Shown here piece after piece: positions 55,709-64,000 of a stretch of DNA of 64,000 nt. The notes under the pieces were generated by a model that made no database searches, was not told the DNA's origin, and worked only from the letters and a program-made list of their open reading frames with translations. A program made the translations under genes and the position numbers. Where the stretch lies: positions 124,001-188,000 of the forward strand of contig UCLB01000007.1 of assembly GCA_900473205.1 (NCBI GenBank), given 5' to 3'. Origin of the DNA: Hyphomicrobiales bacterium (GTDB lineage: Bacteria; Pseudomonadota; Alphaproteobacteria; Rhizobiales; Rhizobiaceae). Positions within the stretch are counted from its first letter, which is position 1. Every line of letters begins with the position of its first letter.

Positions 55709-56857
55709 TCAGGCCACGCGATTTCCCTCACGCCAGACACCCGCGATGAAGGGTGGCAGTCCCTTTGTGGCCCGAACTCGGACAAGATCAGCGCGACGAC
55801 CGATCTCGATCCGTCCACGATCATTAAGCTTGGCCGCTTCGGCTGGGTTTGCAGAGATCAACCGGATCGCTTGGGGCAGATCGATGATCTCTTTCTCCCA
55901 AAGCGTGAATGCCGCCTGCACGAGGCTGAAGGGCACATAGTCGGACGAGAGGATATCCAGAGCACCCTTTTCCAGAAGCTCGAGCGCCGAGACATTTCCG
56001 GAATGAGAACCGCCGCGAACGACGTTCGGCGCACCCATCAGCACTTGAAGACCGGCCTCACGCGAAAGCTGTGCCGCCGTGACCGTCGTCGGGAATTCAG
56101 CCAGCGAAATGCCAAGGGCGATCCCTTCCGCCACATGCTCGGCAGTCGCATCATCGTGGGAAGCGATGGATATGCCCGCGGCGTGACAACGCTGCGCAAT
56201 AAGCTGCCGGTGTTTTGCCGAATACATTTCAGATTGCGCGATGCGTCGTGCGCTGAAGGCAGCAAAATCCGCGTCTGAGAGCTTTTTCTTGCCCTGATAA
56301 TAAATGCGATAGGCTTCGAGACTGACGAACTGGCGCTGGCCGGGCGCGTGGTCCATCAGCGACGCAAGCTTAACGCGGTCATTGGACTTGATCTCATCGA
56401 AATGCTCCGCGGCGTCAGGCATCGATACCTCACAGCGAAGATGGATGAAGTGCTCTGCGCGCAAGCGGTTTGCTGCCGTTGCCGCCGAAATGGTCTGCGC
56501 CATCGCCGACATATCGTCCGAACCAAGTTCGGTATCACCATCCATACCAACGCGCAGGGCATCAAAAACCGTGGTGATGCCAGCCGTGGCGATCTGTCCG
56601 TCATGCGCCTGAAGGGCTGCGTCCAGATTCCAGCGCACTTTCGGGCGCGGCTGGACGTGGGTTTCTAGGTGGTCCGTGTGCAGCTCGACGCAACCCGGGA
56701 TCACGAAATCACCATCCAGATCCGTTCCCGAGGATGAGTTGTCCTGGCTGACATCGGCGATCTTTCCATCGCGGACAAGCAAGGTGCCGTTGATGATCTC
56801 CTGCGGGAGAACGATGGCGCAATTGGTGAAGACGAGATCTTTTTGCATGATGTTCAT
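55709..56857 (-). CDS. phnM: PhnM, alpha-D-ribose 1-methylphosphonate 5-triphosphate diphosphatase
   Basis: A 382-residue amidohydrolase-fold enzyme with the metal motif ELHTDHLETHVQPRP, a later ISIASHDDATAEH and the C-terminal SSDYVPFSL region. It removes pyrophosphate from the ribose triphosphonate intermediate to give the PhnJ substrate. It is the last gene of the phosphonate run, after phnE. ATGs at 56857 and 56848 are both possible. Confidence 0.94.
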   Translation of the reverse strand: MNIMQKDLVFTNCAIVLPQEIINGTLLVRDGKIADVSQDNSSSGTDLDGDFVIPGCVELHTDHLETHVQPRPKVRWNLDAALQAHDGQIATAGITTVFDALRVGMDGDTELGSDDMSAMAQTISAATAANRLRAEHFIHLRCEVSMPDAAEHFDEIKSNDRVKLASLMDHAPGQRQFVSLEAYRIYYQGKKKLSDADFAAFSARRIAQSEMYSAKHRQLIAQRCHAAGISIASHDDATAEHVAEGIALGISLAEFPTTVTAAQLSREAGLQVLMGAPNVVRGGSHSGNVSALELLEKGALDILSSDYVPFSLVQAAFTLWEKEIIDLPQAIRLISANPAEAAKLNDRGRIEIGRRADLVRVRATKGLPPFIAGVWREGNRVA

Positions 56858-56913
56858 TCGGTTGATGTGCCGTTGCGAAACGGCTGTGTAGAGCGAAAAA
56901 GTAGCAGTTGGGC

Positions 56914-57723
56914 TCAGATTACGATCCGGCGCAGTTGCTGCGAAATGAGGTCCATCAGTGTCACCGTCAAAACCACGATGATGATGATGGCGGATGCCTG
57001 CGGGTAATAGAAACCGCGGATCGATTCAAAGAGAACCTGACCAATGCCGCCAGCGCCGATGAGGCCCAGCACGGTTGCTGAACGAATGTTCGATTCCAAC
57101 CGGTAGAGCGAAAAGGAAATCCACAACGGCAAAACCTGCGGAATGACGCCGAAAATGACCTGTTGGATGCGCGATGCACCGGTCGTGCGGATGGCCTCAA
57201 CGGGACGCGGATCAATGGCTTCGACCGCCTCGGAAAACAGCTTTGCGAGAATGCCCGTCGTGTGGATGAAGAGAGCCATGACACCGGCAAAAGGGCCGAG
57301 CCCGACCGCCACCACGAAAAGAACCGCGAATACGACCTCATGGATGGCGCGGAACATGTCCATCAGGCGTCGCACCGGCTGGTTGATCCACCACGGTGCC
57401 ATGTTGTGGGCAGAGAGGATACCGAACGGGATCGACAGAAGCACGGAAAGGAAAGTGCCCCAGAGTGCAATCTGAACCGTGACGATCATTTCTTCGAGGT
57501 AATATTGCCAGGTGCTGAAATCCGGCTTGAGGAAATCCTTGGCATAGGCGGCCATGTTGCCGCTGTCACTGAAAAGATAGGTCCAACGCCCCATTTCGGC
57601 AGGGCCCCAGCTGATGACCAGCGCGGCAACCAGCCCCAGCGTGAGCAGTCCATTGCGCAGGCCGCCCGGCTGTTTCGCCACCGCCATGGGCATCGCTTTG
57701 TTTTGCAGGGATGTTTCACTCAT
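56914..57723 (-). CDS. phnE: PhnE, phosphonate ABC transporter permease
   Basis: A 269-residue permease with the PhnE-type EAA loop ([27 protein letters not shown]) and about six helices. The ATG at 57723 is preferred to a TTG three codons earlier. It is the only phnE seen; some rhizobial phn loci carry two. It is separated from phnD by 65 bases holding a hairpin. Confidence 0.93.
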   Translation of the reverse strand: MSETSLQNKAMPMAVAKQPGGLRNGLLTLGLVAALVISWGPAEMGRWTYLFSDSGNMAAYAKDFLKPDFSTWQYYLEEMIVTVQIALWGTFLSVLLSIPFGILSAHNMAPWWINQPVRRLMDMFRAIHEVVFAVLFVVAVGLGPFAGVMALFIHTTGILAKLFSEAVEAIDPRPVEAIRTTGASRIQQVIFGVIPQVLPLWISFSLYRLESNIRSATVLGLIGAGGIGQVLFESIRGFYYPQASAIIIIVVLTVTLMDLISQQLRRIVI

Positions 57724-57747
57724 TGTCGTCAATCCGGTGCCAGAGGG

Positions 57748-57773
57748 CTGGGCGGGCCTTTGGACCCGCCCAG
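57748..57773 (-). promoter_or_regulatory. Hairpin between phnD and phnE
   Basis: CTGGGCGGG and CCCGCCCAG form a perfect 9-bp stem between the binding-protein stop and the permease start, with two further pairs possible in the loop. It is followed on the minus strand by no T-run. It resembles the hairpin at 8056-8080 in position and strength. Confidence 0.65.
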
Positions 57774-57788
57774 TAGATTTTGGAGAGA

Positions 57789-58784
57789 TCAGGTCTTGGA
57801 AGCCGTTGCGAGTTCGGCTTCGAACTTGCTCTTCTGTTCCGTCAGATCCTTGACCTTTGCAGCCTTGGCTTCAGCGGAAAGCGATGCATCGGCGTTCGCC
57901 TGGGCAATCGACTTCGACAGCTCCATGACGCGGATCGGCAGAAGCTGCTTGTCCGTGGAAGCGCGGAACGGTGCCCACTTCAGACCGGCCAGTATCTTCT
58001 TTTCTTCGGCAACATTTCCGGTGGACTTGTCGGTGCCGTAGGTCAAGAAGAACTCGCGGATCTTTGTCTTGGTGTCGTCCGACAGGTCCTTGCGCCATAC
58101 GATTGGGTCAGACGGGATCAGCGGCGAGCGCCAGACTTCGCGGATGTTGGCGAAAGCGTCCGGCTTGTTCTGCTTGATCAGCGCCATGTTCTCGGTGTTG
58201 TTGGCAGCAGCATCGACCTGCTTGTTGGCAACGGCCATGGCATTGGTTTCATGGTTGGCGTTGGTCACGTTCTTGAAGCAGGACTTCGGATCGATACCGC
58301 GTGGGCCGAATACGAAGGTCATCGGCACGAGGTAACCGGACGTGGAGTTTGGATCGCCCAGACCGAAGTTGAGCGACTTGTCGCACTTCAAAACGTCGTC
58401 GATTGTCTGGATCGGGGAATCCTTGGGAACGATCACAACAGACCAGTAGCCAGGCTCACCGCCGACGGCAACGCTCTGCACGAAGACTTCGCCATTGGCG
58501 CGGTCAACGGCTTCCATGGCGGACTTGTTGCCGTACCAGGCGATCTGCACCTTGTTGAAGCGCATGCCTTCGATAATGCCGGCATAATCGGAAGCGAAGA
58601 AGGCCTTGACGTCCAGACCGGTCTTTTTCTTCATGTCGGCCAGAAGCGGATCCCAGCTTGTCTTGAGGTTCTGCTGAGACTCGGTCGAGATGATGCCGAA
58701 ATTGATCGTGTCCTGAGCAAGCGCTGCGGACGTCATTGTAAAGGCGATAGACATCGCCGCCATGCTTTTCAGTATCGCGTTCAT
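57789..58784 (-). CDS. phnD: PhnD, phosphonate-binding periplasmic protein
   Basis: A 331-residue binding protein with a Sec signal peptide (cleavage near ALA) and the PhnD ligand segments: NSTSGYLVP (hydroxyls for the phosphonate), the later NHE histidine and a Tyr-rich IAWYGNKS stretch. It lies 25 bases after phnC and delivers phosphonates to PhnE. Confidence 0.94.
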   Translation of the reverse strand: MNAILKSMAAMSIAFTMTSAALAQDTINFGIISTESQQNLKTSWDPLLADMKKKTGLDVKAFFASDYAGIIEGMRFNKVQIAWYGNKSAMEAVDRANGEVFVQSVAVGGEPGYWSVVIVPKDSPIQTIDDVLKCDKSLNFGLGDPNSTSGYLVPMTFVFGPRGIDPKSCFKNVTNANHETNAMAVANKQVDAAANNTENMALIKQNKPDAFANIREVWRSPLIPSDPIVWRKDLSDDTKTKIREFFLTYGTDKSTGNVAEEKKILAGLKWAPFRASTDKQLLPIRVMELSKSIAQANADASLSAEAKAAKVKDLTEQKSKFEAELATASKT

Positions 58785-58809
58785 GAGAGGTCTCCGATAA
58801 CAGGGGAAG

Positions 58810-59652
58810 TCAGGCGGTGGTAAACGCCGGCTGACGGTTGGGCAGCTCCGTGGCAGTCACGGGAGCCGATTGCTCCGCCGGGGCTTCCGGCAGGACCAGT
58901 TCTTCCGATGCCGAACCGTAAAGTTCGGCCAGAAATGCGTTGGACAACGAGGTCGAAGGGCCATCGAAGACGATAGCACCGTTGCGCATGGCGATGGTGC
59001 GCTTGCAATAGCGACGGGCATATTCGACCTGATGCAGAGAGACGAGGACCGTGATCCTGTCCTGCGTATTGATATCGGCCAGCACATCCATCACCCGGCG
59101 AGCCGATGATGGGTCGAGCGCCGAAATGGGTTCATCGGCAATCAGAATTTCCGCACCCTGCACGAGCGTGCGAGCGATTGCCGCGCGCTGCTGCTGTCCG
59201 CCAGACAGCGTGGAAGAGCGCTGCACGGCAACCTGCGGAATGCCGACACGGGCAAGGGCTGCGCGGGCTGCGGCTTTTTCTTCCGCGTTGAACAGCCCCA
59301 GCGTTCCGCGCCAGCGCGGCACCCGGCCAAGAAGACCGATCAGCACATTGGTCAGCACCGAAAGGCGACCGACGAGATTGAACTGCTGGAACAGCACCGA
59401 CACGGCACCGCGTTTCACATATCCGGTCAGGCGACCGGCCTTCTGCGAAACCGTGTCCAGAATCTCGATGCGCCCATTTTGACCGTCACCTGTTTCAAGG
59501 CCCGCGATGTGGCGAATAAGCGTGCTTTTGCCGGAACCGGACGCCCCGATTAAAGCCACCATCTCGCCCCGCTCGAGCGTCAGGCTTACGCAATCGAGAG
59601 CACGCGTATTTCCGTATTTTTTCGAAAGATTGGATACGGTGATCGCAGTCAT
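58810..59652 (-). CDS. phnC: PhnC, phosphonate ABC transporter ATP-binding protein
   Basis: A 280-residue ATPase with Walker [10 protein letters not shown], signature LSGGQQQR and [19 protein letters not shown], typical of PhnC. The ATG at 59652 follows AGGAG and is preferred over one at 59676. A C-terminal tail of about 30 residues rich in Glu, Pro and Ala is extra. A separate promoter with Pho-box-like repeats lies upstream. Confidence 0.93.
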   Translation of the reverse strand: MTAITVSNLSKKYGNTRALDCVSLTLERGEMVALIGASGSGKSTLIRHIAGLETGDGQNGRIEILDTVSQKAGRLTGYVKRGAVSVLFQQFNLVGRLSVLTNVLIGLLGRVPRWRGTLGLFNAEEKAAARAALARVGIPQVAVQRSSTLSGGQQQRAAIARTLVQGAEILIADEPISALDPSSARRVMDVLADINTQDRITVLVSLHQVEYARRYCKRTIAMRNGAIVFDGPSTSLSNAFLAELYGSASEELVLPEAPAEQSAPVTATELPNRQPAFTTA

Positions 59653-59674
59653 TTTTCGCTCCTGATGTCGGTCC

Positions 59675-59740
59675 ATTAGAAAGACATTGGGTGATGTTCG
59701 ATGATCGCTTGGTGACGGTTCGGTGAAGTTTTTATGTCAA
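59675..59740 (-). promoter_or_regulatory. Pho-box-like repeat array and -10 upstream of phnC
   Basis: On the minus strand four 7-base units, TTGACAT, ACTTCAC, CCGTCAC and CGATCAT, recur every 11 bases from 59740 to 59701, each with CAY at the end (TCAY in three) and 4-base spacers. This is the layout of PhoB boxes (CTGTCAT-N4 repeats). A TCTAAT -10 is at 59680-59675, 23 bases before the phnC ATG. It implies phosphate-starvation control of phnCDE; the units match the consensus only partly. Confidence 0.6.
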
Positions 59741-60351
59741 CCGCCGTAGCGGCTGAGGAATTCTTCCGCGCCCAAAGCTCGGAAGTCGGCAAGCGCTTCG
59801 AAAAGCTTGTCGTGCGGCCAATCCCACCAGGCGAGCTGGTCCATTCGCGCGCCAATTTCAGCCGTAAACCGTTCGCGGATTACGCGGGCGGGCACGCCGC
59901 CGACGATGGTGTAAGGCGCGACATCGCGGGACACGACGGCCCCTGCCCCGATAACGGCTCCGTTGCCGACAGTCACGCCGGGAAGAAGCGTTGCCCCATG
60001 ACCGATCCAGACATCGTGACCGATCACCACCCGCTTGGCGCGGCGGGCAGCGAAGAAATCTGCCTCATCGCCTGCACCTTCCCAATAGTCACCAGCGCGA
60101 TAGGTGAAATGATGAAGGCTGGCACGGTCCATGGGGTGGTTGGTGGCATTGATGCGGACGCTGGCCGCGATGTTGACGAACTTCCCGATCGTCGCGCACC
60201 AGACCTGGCCGCCGCGCTCGATATAGGAATAGTCACCCATTTCGGTTTCCGAGATATGGCAACCCGCAGCCACTTCCGTATAGCGTCCAAAAACGCAATC
60301 CTTGACCTGCGCGGTTGGATCGATCAGCGGTTCAATGGAAAGCTTGGTCAT
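59737..60351 (-). CDS. Hexapeptide-repeat acyltransferase of phosphonate loci
   Basis: A 204-residue left-handed beta-helix protein of the xenobiotic/chloramphenicol acetyltransferase group, with repeated I-G-x-x units ([33 protein letters not shown]) and a candidate catalytic H72 in ATNHPMDR. A family of this type is recurrent in phn operons. It is coupled to phnL by ATGA. Acetylation of an aminophosphonate is plausible, by analogy with PhnO, but unproven. Confidence 0.85.
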   Translation of the reverse strand: MTKLSIEPLIDPTAQVKDCVFGRYTEVAAGCHISETEMGDYSYIERGGQVWCATIGKFVNIAASVRINATNHPMDRASLHHFTYRAGDYWEGAGDEADFFAARRAKRVVIGHDVWIGHGATLLPGVTVGNGAVIGAGAVVSRDVAPYTIVGGVPARVIRERFTAEIGARMDQLAWWDWPHDKLFEALADFRALGAEEFLSRYGG

Positions 60352-61094
60352 GCGGCGGCCTTTCTTGCAGAGAAGCCGGATACGTCAAGCATGCGCGTGG
60401 CAACGGCATTGCGAACCGGCAGGTCGTGGAAAATACCGAGGATGGCCGTGCCCTGGGCGAGCTTTTCCTTGATCATGTCAACCACGACATCGCGGTTTTC
60501 AGCATCCAGCGAGGCCGTAGGCTCATCCAGCAGCAGGATGGGATGATCGGTGATGAAGCCACGCGCGATGTTGACGCGCTGCTTCTCACCGCCCGAGAAG
60601 GTCGCAGGCGGCAGGCCGAACAGCGCTTCCGGCAGGTTGAGCCGGGTTAGCAAAGCGGCTGCGCGCGCAATAGCGTCTTCCTTGCTGACACCGCGCGCCG
60701 TCAACGGTTCGGCTACGATCTCCAGCGCCGAAACGCGCGGGACGGCCCGCAGAAACTGGCTGACGTAACCGATGCTATTGTGCCGCAGCGCAAGGATCAG
60801 TCTCGGATCGCCGCTGCCGAGATCATTCATGGTGTCGCTCGAACCATCGCGAACCAGAATATGGCCTTGGTCGATGGCGTAGTTGCCGTAGACCATGCGC
60901 AGGATCGATGACTTGCCGACGCCGGATGGGCCACCAAGCACGACACATTCGCCGCGATGGAGATCGAAGCTGACATTGCGCACCACCGGCAAAACGATGC
61001 CTTCGCGCAGATGCATGGTGAAGGATTTGGCGACATCGCTGACCGAAAGAACGATCGTCTCTGCAAGCGCCGACGTGGGATGATGAAGTGTCAT
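60348..61094 (-). CDS. phnL: PhnL, carbon-phosphorus lyase ATPase component
   Basis: A 248-residue ABC-type ATPase with Walker [25 protein letters not shown] and [11 protein letters not shown], plus the PhnL-specific [18 protein letters not shown] stretch. It works with the C-P lyase core rather than a membrane channel. The ATG at 61094 lies one base after the phnK stop; an ATG at 61139 is within phnK and rejected. Confidence 0.94.
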   Translation of the reverse strand: MTLHHPTSALAETIVLSVSDVAKSFTMHLREGIVLPVVRNVSFDLHRGECVVLGGPSGVGKSSILRMVYGNYAIDQGHILVRDGSSDTMNDLGSGDPRLILALRHNSIGYVSQFLRAVPRVSALEIVAEPLTARGVSKEDAIARAAALLTRLNLPEALFGLPPATFSGGEKQRVNIARGFITDHPILLLDEPTASLDAENRDVVVDMIKEKLAQGTAILGIFHDLPVRNAVATRMLDVSGFSARKAAA

Positions 61095-61095
61095 T

Positions 61096-61869
61096 TCAGC
61101 TCTCCGGTATCGAGGCGACAAGAAGCTGGGTATAGGCATGCTGCGGATCGTCCAGCACCCGGTCGGTCAGCCCCTGCTCTACGATGCGACCGCTTTTCAT
61201 GACGATCATCCGTTGCGACAACAGGCGGGCAACAGCCAGGTCATGCGTGACGATGACCACCGATAGACCGAGGTCGTTGACGAGATTGCGCAAGAGGTCG
61301 AGCACACGGGCCTGCACGGACACATCAAGTCCGCCGGTCGGCTCATCCATGAAAATCAGGCGCGGATGGGTGACGAGATTGCGGGCAATCTGCAATCGTT
61401 GGCGCATGCCACCGGAGAAAGCCACCGGCTGATCGTCGATACGATCCACGGCGATTTCGACACGCGACAGCCACTCGCCGGCGGACTTGCGGATATCACC
61501 ATAATGCCGCTCGCCAACCGCCATCAGCCGCTCACCGACATTGGCACCGGCAGAAACCCGCATGCGCAGACCATCTGCCGGATTCTGGTGCACGAAGCCC
61601 CAGTCGGTACGCATCAGAAACCGGCGTTCGGCCTCTGAAAGTTCTTCGAGATCAGGAAAACGCCCGTCCCGCATGCGGTACTGAACGCTACCCGAAGAGC
61701 GTTCGAGCCGTGCAGATATGCAGTTGAGCAGCGTTGTTTTGCCGGAGCCGGATTCACCGACGATGGCAACGACCTCACCCGGCCAGACATCGAAAGAGAC
61801 ATCCGTGCAACCGATGAAGTCACCGTAACGGCGTTCCAGATTTCGAACAGAAAGGATCGGGCCTGTCAT
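61096..61869 (-). CDS. phnK: PhnK, carbon-phosphorus lyase complex ATPase
   Basis: A 257-residue ABC-type ATPase with GESGSGKTT, FSGGMRQRLQIARNLV and MDEPTGGLDVS, plus the PhnK-type insert SEAERRFLMRTDWGFVHQNPADGLRM. It binds the PhnGHIJ core. The ATG at 61869 overlaps the phnJ stop as ATGA; an ATG at 61938 is inside phnJ. Confidence 0.94.
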   Translation of the reverse strand: MTGPILSVRNLERRYGDFIGCTDVSFDVWPGEVVAIVGESGSGKTTLLNCISARLERSSGSVQYRMRDGRFPDLEELSEAERRFLMRTDWGFVHQNPADGLRMRVSAGANVGERLMAVGERHYGDIRKSAGEWLSRVEIAVDRIDDQPVAFSGGMRQRLQIARNLVTHPRLIFMDEPTGGLDVSVQARVLDLLRNLVNDLGLSVVIVTHDLAVARLLSQRMIVMKSGRIVEQGLTDRVLDDPQHAYTQLLVASIPES

Positions 61870-62747
61870 GGCTGGTCTCCCATCGCCAGTTGGGGCAAGC
61901 CTGAGCCGTGATGACCCTCTGCCTGGCGGGTTTCGCAATGGTCGGTATCGGAGCAGACAAACATCCGCCCCCCACGATCATCCGTCACCACTTCATCGAG
62001 ATATACGCCGGTGGCGTTGCACAGTGCACAGGGAGCGGTGAAACGTTGAATGGCGAAAGGGTGATCTTCGAAATCGAGGCTGACCACTTCCGTGAACGGT
62101 GGCAGGGCGTAGATGCGCTTCTCGCGCCCGGCACCGAACAATTGCAGCGCAGGAGAATTGTTCATTTTCGGGTTGTCGAACTTAGGGATCGGCGAGGGGT
62201 CCATCACATAGCGCCCTTCAACCTTCACCGGATAGGCATAGGTGGTGGCGATATGGCCGTGCTGGGCGATGTCCTCGTAGAGCTTCACATGGATGAGGCC
62301 GTATTCTTCAAGCCCATGCATGACGCGCGTTTCCGTTTCGCGTGGCTCCAGAAACCGCAACGGCTCGGGAATGGGAACCTGATAGACGATTGTCTGGCCA
62401 GCCTTGAGCGGTGTTTCGGGAATGCGGTGACGTGTCTGGATGACCGTCGCCTCTTCGGTTTTCGTCGTCGTGGCAACGCCTGCCGTCTTTGCGAAAAAGG
62501 CGCGGATGGAAACCGCATTGGTGGTGTCGTCGGCTCCTTGGTCTATGACCTTCAGAACATCATCCGGCCCCAGAATGGCGGCGGTGACCTGAACGCCGCC
62601 GGTTCCCCAGCCATAGGGCATCGGCATTTCACGCGATGCGAACGGCACCTGATAACCGGGAATGGCAATCGCCTTCAAAATCGCGCGGCGGATCATCCGT
62701 TTGGTCTGTTCGTCGAGATAGGCGAAGTTGTAGCTTGGCAGGTTCAT
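61866..62747 (-). CDS. phnJ: PhnJ, carbon-phosphorus lyase catalytic subunit
   Basis: A 293-residue radical-SAM enzyme that cleaves the C-P bond of ribose 1-phosphonate 5-phosphate. The four key cysteines are C240, C243, C265 and C271 (CALC, then VCSDTDHC), with the same spacing as in E. coli PhnJ (3, 22, 6). The N-terminal YLDEQTKRMIRRAILKAIAIPGYQVPFASREMPMPYGWGTGG is strongly typical. The ATG at 62747 overlaps the phnI stop as ATGA. Confidence 0.97.
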   Translation of the reverse strand: MNLPSYNFAYLDEQTKRMIRRAILKAIAIPGYQVPFASREMPMPYGWGTGGVQVTAAILGPDDVLKVIDQGADDTTNAVSIRAFFAKTAGVATTTKTEEATVIQTRHRIPETPLKAGQTIVYQVPIPEPLRFLEPRETETRVMHGLEEYGLIHVKLYEDIAQHGHIATTYAYPVKVEGRYVMDPSPIPKFDNPKMNNSPALQLFGAGREKRIYALPPFTEVVSLDFEDHPFAIQRFTAPCALCNATGVYLDEVVTDDRGGRMFVCSDTDHCETRQAEGHHGSGLPQLAMGDQP

Positions 62748-63835
62748 TCTGCGGCCTCCTTGGTCGCCAGCAGTTCTTCGTTTTCGCGCCGAAGCATGCG
62801 CAACAGGCCGAGTTCCGCCTGGAAATCCACGTAATGCGGCAGTTTCAGATGCTCGACAAAACCGGTGGCTTCGACATTGTCGCAATGGGCAAGAACGAAT
62901 TCCTCGTCCTGCGCAGGCGCGGCGCGCTGTTCCTGAAACTCGTCGGCGCGGAGAGCGCGATCCACAAGGCTCATGGCCATTGCCTTGCGTTCCGACTGGC
63001 CGAAGACGAGGCCGTAGCCGCGTGTGAATTTCGGTCCATCCTCACCCTGCCCTTTGAACTGGGACACCATCTGGCATTCCGTGACGCGGATGGAGCCAAG
63101 GCAAACGGCAAAACCAAGTTCCGGCACATCGATCTCGATATCGACCATGCCGATGCGCACTTCGCCGACGAAGGGGTGGGTGCGGCCATAACCGCGCTGG
63201 GTGGAGTAGCCAAGCGATAGGAGAAAACCTTCATCGCCCCGCGCCAAGGCCTGCAATCGCAGATCACGGTCAACGGGGAAAGCGGTGGGATCACGCGTCA
63301 GATCGGCAGGCTCCTTGTCCGAAGCAACGTCCGGCTCGATCAGGCCTTCATTGTTGAGGATATCTGTTACGCGTGGGTAAGATGGCGCACCATCCAGCGG
63401 TCGTCGGGCTGGTTTATCCACCGGCACGTCACCGGCCATGTCAGGGTCGATCAGACGGTGCGTGTAATCGAAGGTTGGGCCAAGCAGTTGCCCACCCGGA
63501 ATGTCCTTGTAGGTTGCTGACACGCGTCGCTCGATACGCATGTTATCCGTTGCGATAGGCCGCGAATATCCGAAGCGCGGCAAGGTCGTGCGATAGGCAC
63601 GCAGCAGAAAAATCGCCTCGATGAGGTCCCCGCGCGATTGGCGCACGCACATGGCCGCAAGTTGTGGATCGTAAAGCGATCCCTCGGCCATAACGCGGTC
63701 AACCGCCAGCGACAATTGCCCGGCGATCTGTTCCAGCGTCAACGCAGGCACTTCACGGTCACCACGCCGACGATCCGCGAGCAGCTTATGGGCTTTATCG
63801 ATGGCCGCTTCGCCACCCTTTACCGCGACATACAT
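62744..63835 (-). CDS. phnI: PhnI, carbon-phosphorus lyase core subunit
   Basis: A 363-residue PhnI with the typical MYVAVKGGEAAIDKAH start. PhnI acts as nucleosidase, replacing the adenine of ATP by phosphonate with help from PhnG, H and L. The gene starts 3 bases after the phnH stop and is coupled to phnJ. Confidence 0.96.
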   Translation of the reverse strand: MYVAVKGGEAAIDKAHKLLADRRRGDREVPALTLEQIAGQLSLAVDRVMAEGSLYDPQLAAMCVRQSRGDLIEAIFLLRAYRTTLPRFGYSRPIATDNMRIERRVSATYKDIPGGQLLGPTFDYTHRLIDPDMAGDVPVDKPARRPLDGAPSYPRVTDILNNEGLIEPDVASDKEPADLTRDPTAFPVDRDLRLQALARGDEGFLLSLGYSTQRGYGRTHPFVGEVRIGMVDIEIDVPELGFAVCLGSIRVTECQMVSQFKGQGEDGPKFTRGYGLVFGQSERKAMAMSLVDRALRADEFQEQRAAPAQDEEFVLAHCDNVEATGFVEHLKLPHYVDFQAELGLLRMLRRENEELLATKEAAE

Positions 63836-63838
63836 GGA

Positions 63839-64000
63839 TCAAACCTCCCGAATACGCGTGGTACGCGGCAAGGCAATCGCCTCGGCACCGCAAACAAGCA
63901 GAATGTCAAAGCCCAGCGGATAGCGGGCGGCGTTGGCGTCCATGGCATCCACAAATCCATCAGGTAGTCCGACAGGCGCGATGCTGGAGGAGGTTTCGAT
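63839..64000 (-). CDS. phnH: PhnH, carbon-phosphorus lyase core subunit, C-terminal part
   Basis: The last 53 residues of PhnH are visible and end ILLVCGAEAIALPRTTRI plus REV; the YPLGFD and LPRTT segments are typical of the PhnH C-terminus. The start lies beyond the window edge. Position directly before phnI supports the call, and phnG is expected upstream. Confidence 0.9.
   Translation of the reverse strand: METSSSIAPVGLPDGFVDAMDANAARYPLGFDILLVCGAEAIALPRTTRIREV

Noticed and set aside
1-64000. CRISPR arrays, insertion sequences, tRNA or rRNA genes, direct-repeat attachment sites
   Set aside because: No regularly spaced repeats, transposase, integrase, terminal repeats or RNA gene patterns were seen on reading both strands; short or diverged elements could be missed by eye.

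Overview
The window looks like accessory catabolic and transport DNA from an alphaproteobacterium of the Rhizobiales, most likely Rhizobiaceae (Agrobacterium/Rhizobium type). This rests on moderately high GC, dense operons with ATGA overlaps, many binding-protein-dependent transporters each paired with its own regulator, an opine-oxidase-like enzyme, a rhizobial-style phn operon and a TGA-N9-TCA iron motif. The genus is inferred from gene content and was not tested. No rRNA, tRNA, insertion sequence, prophage or CRISPR array was seen, and no gap between genes exceeds 300 bases. About 59 protein genes are supported; two are cut by the window edges.

Layout. 1-2668: end of a heterotrimeric flavin/iron-sulfur amine dehydrogenase (opine or D-hydroxyproline oxidase type). 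2672-10708: a Ugp-like ABC importer with a cytoplasmic glycerophosphodiesterase, a metallophosphoesterase and a divergent ROK regulator. 10787-18370: a TRAP importer with an FAH-family sugar-acid enzyme, a FadR/GntR regulator, a GlcD-type flavin dehydrogenase and a divergent DenD-like dehydrogenase. Two near-identical operator candidates link the two promoters. 18635-29350: a ten-gene run in one direction: flavin monooxygenase, kappa-GST/HCCA-isomerase-like protein, metal-site-degenerate dipeptidase, PotFGHI-type importer, carboxylesterase, fold-type II PLP enzyme and LysR regulator. 29365-41311: a divergent sugar locus around a TetR regulator. One arm is an ABC importer with two Gfo/Idh/MocA oxidoreductases. 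The other is a third Gfo oxidoreductase, a DUF993 aldolase-like protein, a long enolase-superfamily protein and a TIM-barrel isomerase. Matching inverted repeats lie in front of both arms.

41389-44848: enolase-superfamily enzyme, SGNH esterase and an orphan peptide-type binding protein. 45095-48560: EamA exporter, then ornithine cyclodeaminase and arginase with a divergent Lrp/AsnC regulator (arginine to ornithine to proline). 48564-55695: ferric-siderophore uptake (FhuC-like ATPase, AraC regulator, TonB receptor, Tat-type binding protein, fused FhuB permease) without siderophore synthesis genes, which suggests use of foreign siderophores. 55709-64000: phosphonate operon read right to left: phnH (partial), I, J, K, L, a hexapeptide acyltransferase, then phnC, D, E, M. 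A Pho-box-like array of 11-base repeats precedes phnC.

The two best candidates for undescribed systems are the ten-gene run at 18635-29350 and the TetR-centred sugar locus at 29365-41311. Both have coherent transport, enzymes and regulation, but their substrates cannot be read from the sequence alone.
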